From: Bisporella sp. PMI_857
Taxonomy: Eukaryota > Ascomycota > Leotiomycetes > Helotiales > Helotiaceae
Length of the DNA stretch: 64,000 bases
Direction: 5' to 3'
Assembly: GCA_021307315.1 (NCBI GenBank)
Contig: JAJSPD010000053.1
Location: 278,678 to 342,677 of the forward strand
Positions 47,026-59,810 of this stretch are shown here, one piece after another. Both the position numbers and the translations under genes were made by a program. Positions within the stretch are counted from its first letter, which is position 1; each line of letters starts with the position of its first letter. A model generated the notes under the pieces. That model did not search any database and was not told the DNA's origin. It saw nothing but the letters and a program-made list of their open reading frames with translations.

Positions 47026-48755
47026 TTAGACTGTTCCTGACTTCTCAGCATGTCCTGCTGGGAGAACTTCTTCAAGAGTTTCGCCAGTATTAATAATATC
47101 CTCCTCGACTGCCACATGATCCTTGATCTTGAGGAAGATGACGGGGGCTGCGATAACGAGCGATCCCATTAACAAAGCCCAGTTACTAGCGAACTCGGCC
47201 ATGAAGGAAATAGGTCGAGCATCCAGGGACCACATAACAGCGGCTCCAGCAGATTGGATGCCTTTGTAGAACCCAACATAGTTTGCGGAGCGACGACCGG
47301 AGTTAGAAAGAGCACCCATAAACCTGTCATTCGTTAGCATGCCCATTTGGAAAATTTCGAGGAGAGAGCATACCAGTAGACTGAAGCCTGCCAGAGGGAG
47401 TCATAGAAACCATAGAACATATACAGGAACATGCCTCCAAGGTAACGATCCGACTCTGTCCAATCAACTGGCACCCAGCTCGGGTTTTTGTCGACATTAA
47501 CAGTATCACGAGTATAACCCTTAGCAAAAGCATATCCGCCTCCCCAGATCGCCATAGTAGCGACGACCAGCATAGCCCAGCAGAGCTTAGCACGCATAGT
47601 TCGGCTGACCTTGCCCGTGTCGAGAACGTAGCCCAGAATCAAAGCGCCGATGATCTGGGAGAGCCAGTAAAGACAGCTGTTCAATGCCTTAGTACGGGTA
47701 CTGTGTCGGGAGCCATTGACTGCATTTTGTTGATAGGTGTAGAACCAATTGGAAGACCAAAACATGGGAAACAAAAGAAGGACCCATGGAGAGTACTGAA
47801 GAGTCTCCCATAGACCGACCATTTCCGAAGTAAAAGTTGGATTCTTCTTCAGAACGACTCGAGAACCATCACTTCGGATGACAGACTTAGCATCAACCAA
47901 AAAGAATGCGAGGAAACATCCAAAAGCCATCAAGATAATGAAGGCGATATATGTACCGTCACCAACCGTCTTGCTCGACGCACGCACATTGAAGTTTTGG
48001 CCTAAAGGAATCTGCAGCCCAGTTAGTATGTTCCTGATAATCTGCCTTGCACGGTCTTTGAAAATTTGTCCTGTCGAAACTTACCAAGGAACCGATGACC
48101 CCACCCAGGTTGAAGATTGCCCAGAACCAGGCGAAGTAACGACCTTTCTCGTTCTCTTGTGGGTATGAAATCATGATCGTGCCCTGCGCGGTCCATAGAA
48201 GACCTGCACAAACACCCAGTATAGCACCCGCAACAATATTGAACGCTCCGACCTTGGTGGAGTGCTCCGAAACAAGCAAGGCAATGGCGTAGAGAGCATA
48301 ACCGCTTCCACCGAAAGCCAAGCACGCGCGAACACCTAGCCAGTTGACGAAAACTCCTCCAAAGTAGCCAAAGACCGCAAAAGTCGAGTAGAGAGCAACA
48401 TTCTACGAAAATTAGTTAGCGTCTGTTTCCTCCCCCCTAGATAGGATATAATAGCCAGTCATACCATATTGTCAGCCGTCTTGTGGTTGGCTTTCCCACC
48501 GCCTCCCATTCCACCGAGGGCGTTGAACATGCCTGGGCACATAAAGCAGACCATGGCTACCATGAATAACTGGAACTTGGGCGAGGCGTACCATGGCAGC
48601 TTCAGCGGTCCGACCTTCAGCTGCTTGTAACGCCAACCTCCCGGAAGATGGAGCGGATCAACTCCATCATCAGCATATGTTGGGGAAGTCACATCATAGG
48701 CCGCGGCTGGCGAGCTAGCTGGGTTGAGCTCCAAATCTTTCTTCTCGTCTGCCAT
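47026..48755 (-). CDS. UNC-93-like / DUF895 major-facilitator transporter
   Basis: Four exons: 48755-48465, 48402-48085, 48011-47374 and 47323-47026, phases 0/0/2, 514 aa. A polar 50-residue N terminus precedes the membrane domain. Seen: KFQLFMVAMVCFMCPGMFNA with LGGMGGGG (family opening), NVALYSTFAVFGYFGGVFVN, GSGYALYAIALLVSEH, FNIVAGAILGVCAGLLWTAQ with GTIMISYPQENEKGRYFAWF, a conserved UNC-93 loop, then IAFIILMAFGCFLAFFLVDA, PWVLLLFPMFWSSNWFYTYQ, ALNSCLYWLSQIIGALILGY and ASNWALLMGSLVIAAPVIFL. About eleven or twelve membrane segments fit. The transported substrate is unknown in fungi. Confidence 0.9.
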
Positions 48756-51700
48756 TTTGAAGGATTGTCTGTGATATCCAATCGAATCGAATCAAAGTCA
48801 AGTAGAAGCAAGACAGAGATATTGTAGCTACAGCTTGAGGCGGCGGGCTGATGCTCAGACAGGGTAGCTATGAAGATGAGCTAACTCGAATATTCTCGAA
48901 GTCTTGAGGGACAAGCTCCTTTGGACGCGAGTAAAGTTTTGCGATGCGAAGCAGGCGATCGCAGCATAACTAAGTAGTTATAGAAAAAGTCGAATAATAG
49001 GCGAGGCTTATCTGCCTATCCGGCCCTTTATTGGCAGCTTCTCCGCATTATTTGATCTTGGGGACCATTCTGAGGATGATGAGTGGTTGGTAGGGGGGAA
49101 TAGCTGCCCCCTGTGCTGGTGGCTCCAGTGTGGCGGTCGGAGGGGTTAGGGATGTGGTGGTTCAGGGTTGGGCGAATGCATGCTAATCCTGTACCGTAGG
49201 CTACTGTATCATGGTTGCACCCTAGCTCCAAGCCTAATAATCATTTCGGAGGGGGGGAGAGTGCCAGTGCCAGCGCCAGTGCTACTGCACCACCCATGGG
49301 TCAGATCCATCCCTTTCTTAGATGTAACGTGTGATGATGATGATGATGATATGAAATGATGAACAGAAACAAAGAATGTTTATCTACTGTACATACTCAA
49401 AAACGATCGGGCATCGCTTAGTCCTAGGCGCACACGCCCACCTCCAACGCCTACAGGTAATGTTACAGTAGAATTGTTTGTTTCGTTCAGTCAATTATAT
49501 CCAGCCGCACAGCGCAGAGATAGAAAAGAGCAATCGAAGGGTGAGCTTGTGGCTTTACTTGGGGCTTCGGCTCCTGATTCTGGAAGGATTTAAAACTTCC
49601 GTCTCCCCCAAGCCCAGCCCGCACGACTCTACGGGTACAGTACAGTACTGTAGTAGTTGCACAGTAAACTCCCGTATCTCTATTCGCCAGGCTTTAAACG
49701 GCTTTTGGCTTGTGCCAAGTTAGTGTGGTGGTGTGGTGGACTTACGTAAGTCTTCTTCGGGTCTATCTTTTGAGCAATGATTGGATGGCTGCTCGTGCTT
49801 TAATTCCTTTTTATTGGTCCGCCACTCTCCCCGCATCAAGGATGGTGATAAACTTTGCTTGGCTAGCCGCTGTTATCCCTTTCTGCCTCTACTCTACTTT
49901 AGTTTCCCATTTCCCCTTTTCCTCACTGCTGTCCTCCGACCGCACGTGATTGATGATGATACATCCCGCAAAAGCTTGTGATGCCCTTTGGAGGCTTCCA
50001 TCCCAAATATTATCTAAACAAACTCCACCTGAATATAACGAGCCATCAAGGGGCATGAGATGACGCTTAACTTTCCTTCGCTGGTAACCATGTGCGGCAC
50101 AAAGCTTGAACAACCAAAAATCATCCCTTTCATGCTGGCTTTTTTCGTAGGTAACCACCAAGCCTCCAGCCACTACTGCTACAAGTCCTTACCGCATGGG
50201 CTTTCCCTTTTCTTAATGTTACACCTTCGTGGTTACAGGACATGATCAGCTCGACTGGTTAGCCGCTACTACTACTAAACATGGGTCTGCCACGCGCCTG
50301 TCATGTATTGTGTGCTAGAGCACATGAGAACACGAACAAGAAGCCGCCACAATCACAAATCAGGTTAAACTGCCACTCGTTCCAACGTTAAAACCATAAA
50401 CATTTGCGAGATGCACTGCTGGTCTTACAAACGACACTCGACAATGGAGCCGCGATACAATCCATGTTGCTTACCCCCTAAAACTCTAAAACTTAATTTA
50501 TTTTGGTCCGATTGTGGAGCCACAGGTCCCAACGACCTGGGACAAAAATGGCATCAGACATGTGCCATCTTGCTCTACACGAGCCACACGTGGTAACAAG
50601 GTTACACTTCTCCCGCCTGGGAAGATAAGTATTTTGTCTAGTACTTGTTACCTTCCATCTCATATCAATTTCATGCCGCTACAGTCCGATCCTATCGATG
50701 TTTCATAGCTTCAGTTTCCGCTTATCAACATACGCTTGTTATGGGCTGCCGTCTTTCCCTTGGCCCAACAGAAGTATTCGGCTATTCATTAAATCAGATG
50801 CGTTAATTCAACCTGTTGCAGACTTAATATCAATAGTCTCACCATGCCGAACAAGCGTTCATCCGCGTTTCCCTCTTGGGAGCGTTCTATATTCGATGGT
50901 TGAGAACAGCCAGTCTCGGGCAATGAGTCAAGCACAAACAGCACTGATTCGCGAATAATGCACGGCGGCACGCAACCAAAGATTGAGTCAATTTCGTTCA
51001 TGTTCACGGTCACCTCACGACAATTGAGTGGAGCCAACCAGTTTCTCGTGCTTCCAAACATTTCTCTGGCAGTTTTTATTTAGGTTTTCAATCTAGCCAC
51101 AGTAAGGATCGCTGCGAGTTGTTAGGTATCGGTACGCACTCATGACAGATACACAAGCTCCATGCTCTTTGATACTTGTTATATACCGCCAATTCTTCAA
51201 TAATTTCCACGGACTGGCCATTCGCTGAGGGTTCTGGGCACATTGGTGGTAAGATTTCCTAAGTAAACCGTTTGCCGAAACAAAAAAACTTCAGATGCTC
51301 GACAGGAGATATCGTGGCAATGGCACGACAGACACAGGCACTACCACACTCAGATCTCGAAATTGCTTTTCAGATTATCTGTACCCACGCATGCGAGTCG
51401 CCAGAGGGGACTGCCGATACCAATGTACAATCTATACCCAGAAGTTTGTTGTATGGAGCTTGTTATCGACGGTTTCTTCAATGATATTTTGTTAGAGGAC
51501 TTCAAATTTTGTTGGATTCTTCCATTCTACCGTCATCATCCTTATATTTGTTCCACCAACCAAGCTAATTTTAATCCCTTTAATATTATTATTTAACCTT
51601 GGTAAAAAATTCCCCGTTTCGCGATATATTTCTCCGTATTTCTATCAGCCACAATATATATCTTCGCTCGCATGCCAAGAGGCACGCCAGATCAACCGGT

Positions 51701-52021
51701 AAATCCTCCGTTGGCAACAACCAAACGGAGCCGCAGCCGATGATGCCCTTTTAGTGAACCACGGTTCTGGATGATGATCACTTGCTGTTTCGTCTAACCG
51801 AATTCCCTAGTAAATCACGTTGCAAGGACATAGGAGTGTAACTCTAGGAATCAGACTGCTGTTTATAGGTGGAAGTTCTGCAAGAGCAGAACATATCAAG
51901 ATGAACCGTTGTTAAAGAGCCAGATATAGGTATAAATACCAAGGCCTAATAGAACGATATCATTTCGCTATGGTCGATAAGCCACGAATAGTTTACAATA
52001 GTTCAAACACTGGATATAGTC
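48756..52021. other. Long intergenic region with TACTGTA motifs
   Basis: 3.3 kb between the divergent starts of the transporter and the pectate lyase. TACTGTA/TACAGTA words occur near 49200, 49386, 49463 and in a tight cluster at 49636-49660. A short (GAT)n run lies near 49334-49350. No supportable gene. Confidence 0.55.
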
Positions 52022-53420
52022 ATGTTCCGATACGGCTTCCTAGCTCTTTTCCCAGCAGTGCTGGCTTGCACGAACCCAGATACCAACTTGTGCGCTTCAT
52101 TTATCAGCGCAAACAAAGCTACCGCCTCTCCTTTTTGCGTCACATTCACTCAAAGCACCGTGACTGCGACCACCAGTCTCCCGGCGTGGGCGTCAAACTG
52201 CTCTAATAAGCCAAAAGAGATCTCAAAAGAATGCTCATGTTACTACACTGGTGGCGCAGGCAGCACACCTACATCTATTCCCGCAGGAACAACTTTCACG
52301 ACCCAAACAACCACAGGCCCCACGCCGACCAACACTAGTGGCGGCAATACTTGTGGTTCGGCGGCCGTTGATGGACTAGTGGGATATGCTGCCGGTACGA
52401 CAGGAGGTGGAACTGGGAGTGGAGTTACTGTAACTTCGTGCTCGGCTCTCTCATCTGCAGTTGGTAGTGCTGGGGTTATCAAGATCTCTGGGATCCTTAC
52501 AGGATGTGGTATTATTGACTTGAAGAGTGGCACGACTGTGCTTGGTGTTGGCTCGAATGCTGGTTTGTTCAGCAGCACAACTGTGTGATCAAGAGTTAAT
52601 TATCGGGCTACAGGATTGACTGATGGTGGATTCCGCCTCAAGAGCATCAGCAATGTCATTATCCGCAACCTCAAATTCCACAACCCTCCCGAAGGAAAGG
52701 ATTTAGTCTCCCTTGACGTTGCAACCAAGGTCTGGGTGGATCACTGGTAAGCCGACGTGCAAGAATCTGTACCTCGGTGTTCTGCCGTCATGTCTTACCA
52801 CCTCAAATGCTAACAAGGTTCTCGTCTAGTGATTTCAGTACTGTCGGCCTAACAGGTGATAAAGATTACTATGATGGCCTTCTGGATATCACCCACGCGT
52901 CTGATTATGTGACTGTCTCCTGGAACAAGTTCCACGACCATTGGAAAGGCTCCTTGGTGGGCCATTCCGACAGCAACTCTGGAGAAGACACAGGTCACCT
53001 TCGCATCACCTACCACCACAATCATTGGACGAACGTAAATTCCCGCTTACCTTCCCTCCGCTTCGGGACCGGACATATCTACAGCTCGTGTTTTGAGAAT
53101 AATCCGACCTCCGGCATCAATTCACGTATGGGCGCACAGGTCCTGGTTGAGCAGTGTTACTTCAGCAGCACGAACCTAGCGATCACGACAAATCTGGATT
53201 CGGATGAGGAAGGATATGCGGTTAGTAGGAACAATACGTTTGTGGATTCGACAACGGATATCACGCAGACTGGTAGCTTGACGCCTCCGTATAGCTACGT
53301 GTAAGTTTAAGGAGCATTGTTTGGTAATGAGTCAATTACTAATTGGTTCATAGAACGGACTCAGCGAGCTGTGTTTGTACTTTGGTAAAGTCGCAGGCAG
53401 GCACTGGTATTATCGGATGA
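52022..53420 (+). CDS. Secreted pectate lyase, polysaccharide lyase family 1, with N-terminal Cys-rich module
   Basis: Four exons: 52022-52562, 52614-52746, 52830-53300 and 53354-53420, phases 1/2/2, 403 aa. The start MFRYGFLALFPAVLA is a signal peptide. The mature N terminus is a short Cys-rich module (Cys at ACTNPDTNLC, SPFC, SNCSNKP, KECSCYY) followed by a Thr/Pro/Gly linker (TTTGPTPTNTSGGNTC). The PL1 beta-helix begins near residue 115: VTSCSALSSAVGSAGVIKIS, VLGVGSNAGLTDGGFRLKS, NVIIRNLKFHN, VWVDHCDFSTVG, YYDGLLDITHASDYVTVSW (calcium-binding Asp), RITYHHNHW and the catalytic-Arg segment RLPSLRFGTGHIYSSCFEN (Arg near 297 and 302). The enzyme cleaves polygalacturonate by beta-elimination in plant cell walls. 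Intron 1 has a weak donor (GTTTGT), but only this splice restores the family reading. Confidence 0.92.
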
Positions 53421-54119
53421 GGGCTTGAACAGTTCCCGTATTGATTCGACATCAATACAGGTTGACAAGCTGATTTGTCTGGAGGCGTTTTACAGTGCGG
53501 AATGTAGTAAGGTCGTTTCAATGCTATAGGCAATGCTCTTATGTTAGGTTCATCATTTACAAGATATGTTGTCAAAGGCAGGTTAATATGCTGTTTTTGG
53601 CGGCAATTTACTATCGGTGCACAATTGCGTGGTTCCTCCACTATATTCCTAGGTAGGCATTAGCACACATGCGAATGATGACTCGGATCTGCGCACCTTG
53701 CCCTATTGATTCTGCACGCCTCTGAACTTGAGCCATCGAATATGCAGTGGTGATGCTGTAGTCATCAACCTCTCCGCGTTTGTTGCGTTATTGAGGCGGG
53801 GGTAGCGACCTTGCCGGGGACTTTGGCTAGGCCCTGAAGTTCTTGTGAGTGCCCACTCGATATGGGAGCAAATGGCTGATGAGATGCCTCTTCTGGCTCG
53901 AATTAAAGCACTTTCCCGATCCGGATCTTCAGCCCACTTGCATACAGGCATAGCTGTGGCGCGAGCACACGTGATTGGTGGCTGACGACGTCCATCAGCT
54001 GTTTGATGATATTCCTGAAATTATATTAGCTGCCTAGGCAGCGGACTAGTATAATATTGATAGAGCCTCTCAGTCACCATACTACTTCTTGGCTCTTTAA
54101 TTGCTGATAATCCCTTACA
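53421..54119. other. Intergenic
   Basis: 699 bases between the pectate lyase stop and the aminopeptidase start. Nothing recognised. Confidence 0.5.
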
Positions 54120-57100
54120 ATGCGTGACGCCATTCCGCTGTCTACCAGCAAGAATGCACAATTTCGACTTCCTAGAGCCTTGAAACCTACTCATTACTCC
54201 ATTGAGATAGAACCCGATGTAGCCACAAGGACAATCACCGGTCGAGTCGTCGTAAATATCGAGGTTATTGAGGCTACACAAAAAATTGTCTTCCATGCGC
54301 TTAGATTGAAGATTCTCCGTGCCTCCGTGCAACCTACTCCTGGCAATGCTACATATCCGGACGTCCAATATGATCCCGAGCACGAAGTTGCGTATATCGA
54401 ACTGGAAACGACTTTACCTGCGAGATCACGTGTATTGTTGGGACTCACGTATAAAGGAGAGATGACTGAGCTGGGGTCGATGGGGGGCCTGTACCCTACG
54501 CCTTATACCACACCAAAAGGCGATCTAGAATTCGGGTTCGAAACAATGTTTGAGCCTACCATGGCTCGAGCTGCTTTTCCGTGTTTTGATGAACCGGACT
54601 TCAAAGCGGAATTTACTCTGTCGCTCATAGTGAAGTCAGACTTGTCATGCCTGAGCAACATGGAAATAGCCTCCGAAGCTCCGGTTCACATGCATTCAGC
54701 CGTGTCAAGGAAGAAGGTTACTTTCAAGACCTCGCCCAAGATGTCTACATACCTCCTGGTGATGGTCGCAGGGTATTTCAATATGGTTGAATCGAGTGCT
54801 TTCCGCGTTCCAGTTCGAGTATGGGCTGCATTGGACAAGAACATTGATAATGCAAGGTATGCGCTAGAAATCGCCATAAAAGCATTGAATGCTCATGAGA
54901 AGAACTTTGGAATTGAGTATCCATTGCCCAAACTTGACATGGTAGCTGTACCGGCACACCAAGGGTTAGTACGCAGAGCTATTTTCCTTTTTCACTGCGT
55001 TCGCAGAGTTCCTAAACGTCAGAAAAATAATAATCAGTCGAGTGATTGACCGACGTTGGGTTCAACGGTTAATACACTACAAGGACTGGTTTCTGCACGC
55101 GCTCTAGTGAGCATTCAAGACAATTGGCTTGTGATAGTTATGTGATTGCCATGGAAATATTCCGAAAGTTGTCTAACAAGGCAGACACTGTCCACTTCAT
55201 CTTCCCTTAGCTAGAGTCGTTGATATTTATCTCACCCTAGCCAAAAGCCATATAAGCAGTCTGATGATTAAACTTCGCCCTCGCTTTGATGCCAAGTACA
55301 TCCCGAGCAAAAATAGCTAACCTTACTGGTATATAGTGGCATGGAACACTGGGGCTGTGTCACTTACCAAGAAAGTGGCCTCCTTCTCAACGATAACCCC
55401 TCTGATACGGACAAGTTGAGGCTGACAATGATTGTTACTCACGAACTTGCACATCAATGGTTTGGAAACATCGTGACGATGAAGTGGTGGGATTCCGTCT
55501 GGTTGAATGAGTCCTTTGCCGACTGGGCAACATTCCATGCAATGTCACAAATTCTTCCAGAATATGACACTTGGGCAGATTTCCTTGCCAGCGACCCCAA
55601 TACAGGCCCCATGAGTGGTTTCCAGGAAGCCTTAACCTTAGACTCAAATCAAGGCAGTCATGCGATAATGGACCCCAATATTCCGCCCGCTGCTGCCTTC
55701 GACTCAATCGCTTACGTTAAGGGATGTAGCATCATCCGCATGATGGCGGAAGACATAGGGGTAGAGTTGTTCCTCAAGGGAATCACTCGCTACCTTAAGC
55801 AGCATATGTATGGTAATTCTACGACCGAGGAGCTTTGGCACGCTTTGAGTGAAGTTAGTGGGAAAGATGTAGCCAGCTTCATGGATACATGGATCCAGAC
55901 TGTCGGGTATCCACTTCTGACCATATTTGAGCTTCGCCCAACCAAGCAAATTGCAGTCTTTCAATCTCGCTTCCTACAAAATGGCGATCATGACACGAAA
56001 GAGATATATCCGGTCTCAATCCATATAAGGGATACCAACAATGAAAATATACATTTCATGAGCAGTGCCACAACAACGATTTCAACTTCTCTATCTGCGT
56101 ACAAGCTCAATACTGATACCGTCGGGTTCTACCGCGTGTCCTATCCCTTGTCTCGAATACATAAGTTTGGCGTGCAATTCGACGGCTGTCTGCTTTCTGA
56201 GAAGGATAAGATAGGTCTGATATCTGACCTTGTAGTGGTTGTGGCTACTGGAGCACCGGGTAGAAGGGCTCGGATCTCAGACGTGCTCGATTTCCTTTTG
56301 AGCATAAAGGACCGCGTTACAGAATTGTTCGTATGGCGTGAGATCTTGGGACAGCTACAGAATCTTCGTGCTGCGTTCCTGTTTGAGGGCGAAAAGGTGC
56401 TTCGGATCTTCGATAGTGTCAGATCGATACTACTCGATCAATTTGTTAAAAAGGGCTTCCTAGATTTCGAAACCGACGACACACTAGAGCAGACAATGTT
56501 TAAATCGCTTCTGTTAAGCCAGCTCAAGAACCACCCAATGGCCCAGCAAAAAGCCACTAAAGCATGGAATAACTTACTAAATGGTGACAAGGATGCCCTT
56601 AATCCGAGCGTCAGGAAGGTCATATTTGATACTGTCCTTCTTATGGACAATACAGATGTAGGTCTCTCGGTTGTGTCATCGAGTTTATATACAGGCTGAC
56701 GTGGCTTCTTTCAGAAAACCTGGAATGACCTAAGATCAATCGCTTTCGAAGGAGCATACATCCGCTCAGGCGACCCTGTCACACCTATTGAGGCGCTTCA
56801 GGCATTGGGCAGCACCCCAAATTTGGATCTCATTGCTCGAACTCTGGAAATCGTTACTCCCTCCCCATCTACCTCGTATCTTCTGGCATCCACCACGCCC
56901 ATGGTGCGTAGCAGAGCCGCCCCACTAGCCCTTCAGTGGAACCAACGATTGGGAATCATGCGCTCACTACGCCAGCACCCAAGCGGCGCACAGGCATGCT
57001 GGGACTGGCTGCAGGAGAGCTGGGACCTGCTATATAGCATTCGCAAAAACGGTGGTATCAACAGCTTTGGTTTCCTGCCCCTGACGCTGAGCGGTTTGGC

Positions 57101-57335
57101 TACGAAAGAGCATTTAAAACAGGTGGAAGACTTCTTCGCGGACAAGGTTGAGCCGGTAAGTGATTCATTTCAAACGCTAAACAATGAAATATAGAGCGTA
57201 TATACTTATACTTGATAGTCATTCAAACTCTTGCTTGTTCAAGCATTGGATATAATTCGAGCCCGGGCCCGCTTTGCCGAAGCAGACCGAGAGAATCTCC
57301 TAGATTGGGCCAAGGAACGAGGGTTCCTTGTATAA
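54120..57335 (+). CDS. M1-family zinc aminopeptidase, 907 aa
   Basis: Four exons: 54120-54964, 55337-56657, 56715-57155 and 57219-57335, phases 2/0/0. The N-terminal domain contains FRLPRALKPTHYSIEIEPDV, TMFEPTMARAAFPCFDEPDF and KMSTYLLVMVAGYF. The catalytic domain has the zinc site HELAH (317-321) and the third ligand Glu340 in WLNESFADW, the correct 18 residues away, plus the transition-state Tyr in FDSIAYVKG. The exopeptidase motif normally GAMEN reads GGMEH across the first junction. The C-terminal helical domain ends IIRARARFAEADRENLLDWA, KERGFLV. No signal peptide, so probably cytosolic or vacuolar; it would remove N-terminal residues from peptides. The first intron is 372 nt, far longer than its neighbours. 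The exon 1-2 junction is the least certain part. Confidence 0.88.
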
Positions 57336-57625
57336 TAAAAAGATAATCCCGCCATACTGAACTTTAAAACTATAGCAATTCCCTTCAGCTAAAGTGGTGT
57401 GGTGCTTTGCTACTGATCAAATTTCGTCCCCACTCTTTGTAACGACGCAAGAAGTCAGTGGCTAGAATAGAGGCATATGGGAGTGCGTACAATAGGCTGA
57501 ATGTGACTACCTTATCCCTTTAACCGCCAGAGCGTTGTACCCTTGTAAATAGTCACGTGATTAAGCATCATCAAAATACTCGGATCTCATGCTTTTGACC
57601 TTCACACAACAACAACACCACAACC

Positions 57626-59810
57626 ATGTCTATTAAAGAGACTATTGCTGATTCTACTGATCCAGGAACCTTACGCCCTAATATACCTCCTACTATAACG
57701 ACTAGTACACAGTTTGTGCCACTTGAATGCTGTCATGGCACGCGCTGTGGATCTACAGATACAGAGGGCAACGGTGGTGCAATACGAGAATCTATAGCTA
57801 AGGAAGGAAGAGGAGCTCGAGGAGAGCAGGCTATATATACACGAGGCGCTCTGAGAGCTCGCCTAATATAGGTCACGTGTGCTTGGGAGCACGGGACGTG
57901 ACAATTGCCTTTAATTCGACTTCCAGATCAACTTTCCTCTACACGTTGCGCCGAACGACGCATTCGCTATTTGGAGCCTGTTTTTCTTTTTTAATTAACT
58001 GGAATCGATAGTTAATTATACGAATAATTATATAAAGCAAGATCAAGCTCAAAAACCTCGTACGAAAAGTACACGCGTTGTTCGATTTATTACAATTGCT
58101 GAGTTGTACGGATATATAGGAATTTGGATTTATATAGGATTACATATAGAAAACGACATTTAAACGTATTAGAATACTTTAGAACAAATGCTTAAATATA
58201 CTTTAGTTGCTTAAATTATAAGTAAAAATCGATAAAAGGACATATACCGATTATTGCATTTTTTTAAGCTTAATGCGCGTAACGTATTTCAAAAAGTTTA
58301 AAGCAACTTTATACTGTATTATATTGTAAACTGACTTTATTTTTACTTTAAATTGAACTTTTAAATACGCATATTTAATTTATTTGCACGCAATTTTAAA
58401 TGCTTGGCTGCGACTTAACTGTCGACGAAGCTATAGCTCGATTTGCTAGCAGATTAAAAAATACTATTACAATATTCTTTAAACTTATTTCAACTAGTTA
58501 TAAAGTATAGTGCTTAGCCTAAAAAAGCTATTTACTTGTATAGTATTTTTATAAAAAAAGAAAAAGCAAAAATCGAAAGCTTTAAAGCGTTGTACTGTTA
58601 ACGAAACTTAAAACGAATTTTACAGCCGCTGTCGTTCCGTACTTAATTTCAGAGCTTTTTATACTTAAATTCAAGTACTGCGTGTATTTAGATAACTTTT
58701 TTACGTTTACAAAGATGTTGAAAGTACTTCGAGACCGAAAAATAAAAACTACCGGTATATACCGAAGAAATTCAAACATATTGTCACGATCATGGATCAT
58801 GTGACCTAGATGGCTTGGCACGACCCCTCATTTCTATCATGATCGCGCACAACAATTGCTTTTCCTCTTTAGTTTAGTATTCTCGTAATAGAACCACCTT
58901 ACTAGCCGCCTCACCAGGCCAAAGGATTGGGCTTTCGTGACACATATCGAAGAATTCAGTACAAAAAAAAGCTATTAACAAAACAAGAAATGAAATCTTT
59001 TAAAGCACTTTGATTACTCGACTTTCGGAAAACCAGCAAATCTGTTTTTTAGCTTAAAAAAACAACGTTTTAGTTCTTTTTCGGTCTACAATTGCAAATG
59101 GCCAAAATACAGTTGTTCGACAACGAAAACGACTTTCAGAAACTTTTTTTTTAGCTAAAACAGCTAAAGTTTCTTTTAGTAATTTACTTACAAAAAAGCT
59201 ATTAATACCAAAATTTGTCGACGATTATAATTACTAAATAAACACTGTTAATCAAACTAACCAACTAAAATTATACAACTTTAGTTTACGTCGTATTCGC
59301 CAAAAAAAAATAGTATGCTATTTGGCACTTTCTATTTAATACTATATTAGTTAATTTTTTTAAAAAAATTTTTATTCAGCAGTTGCTAATACAGCTAAAT
59401 TTGTTACTTAAAAAGCGTTCAGAATCGCTTTTTATTCAGTACTATTTTCAAAAGCAAAAAATCAAAAAAAGAAAAGGATCTATAAGCCAAACAATAGCTT
59501 AAGTTCTATTTTTGATTTATTTCATCGTTCAGAATATTTAAGAGCTTTAAAGAACTGTTATGTATGCAAAGCTCGAAACGTACAAAAAGTATTTTCAAAA
59601 CGCCGGATATTAAGTGAAATATCAAGCAATTCGAAAAAAAACAAACGTTTTCGAAAAACAACATTTAGCTGTAAAGCATGTCAGGTTCTTCTTTGTAATA
59701 CGAATGACTGTTTTGAGTGGTACTATAAAAATAGAGATCAATAATAGCTTTAGAACGTTGATTTTGGCTATCTGTAATCAAAATACTAGCTTGTGATTGG
59801 CAAACAACCC
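57626..59810 (+). pseudogene. RIP-degraded piggyBac (DDE_Tnp_1_7) transposase
   Basis: Plus-strand reading frames retain family landmarks separated by stops. The first 81 residues (57626-57871) are intact with normal base composition. Downstream are ELYGYIGIWIYIGLHIE (near 58098-58150) and a matching segment near 58235-58260; LTVDEAIARFASRLKNTITI (near 58416-58475), equivalent to the family's DE(A/C)I-RF-GR-K-T block with its catalytic Asp; and YLDNFFTFTKMLKVLRDRKI with TTGIYRRNS (58683-58776), equivalent to the DNFFTS...L...GT-R-N block. A 161-bp insertion interrupts the frame directly after this block. Many in-frame stops mean the copy is dead. Assignment rests on remembered family patterns. 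Confidence 0.8.
58782..58942. mobile_element. 161-bp TG...CA element (short solo LTR or TRIM-like)
   Basis: Begins TGTCACGA and ends TCGTGACA (perfect 8-bp inverted termini) and is flanked on both sides by the direct repeat CATAT (58777-58781, 58943-58947). It has clearly higher GC than the surrounding decayed transposase and breaks that reading frame. Too short to encode protein. The features fit a solo LTR of a small retroelement. Confidence 0.82.
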
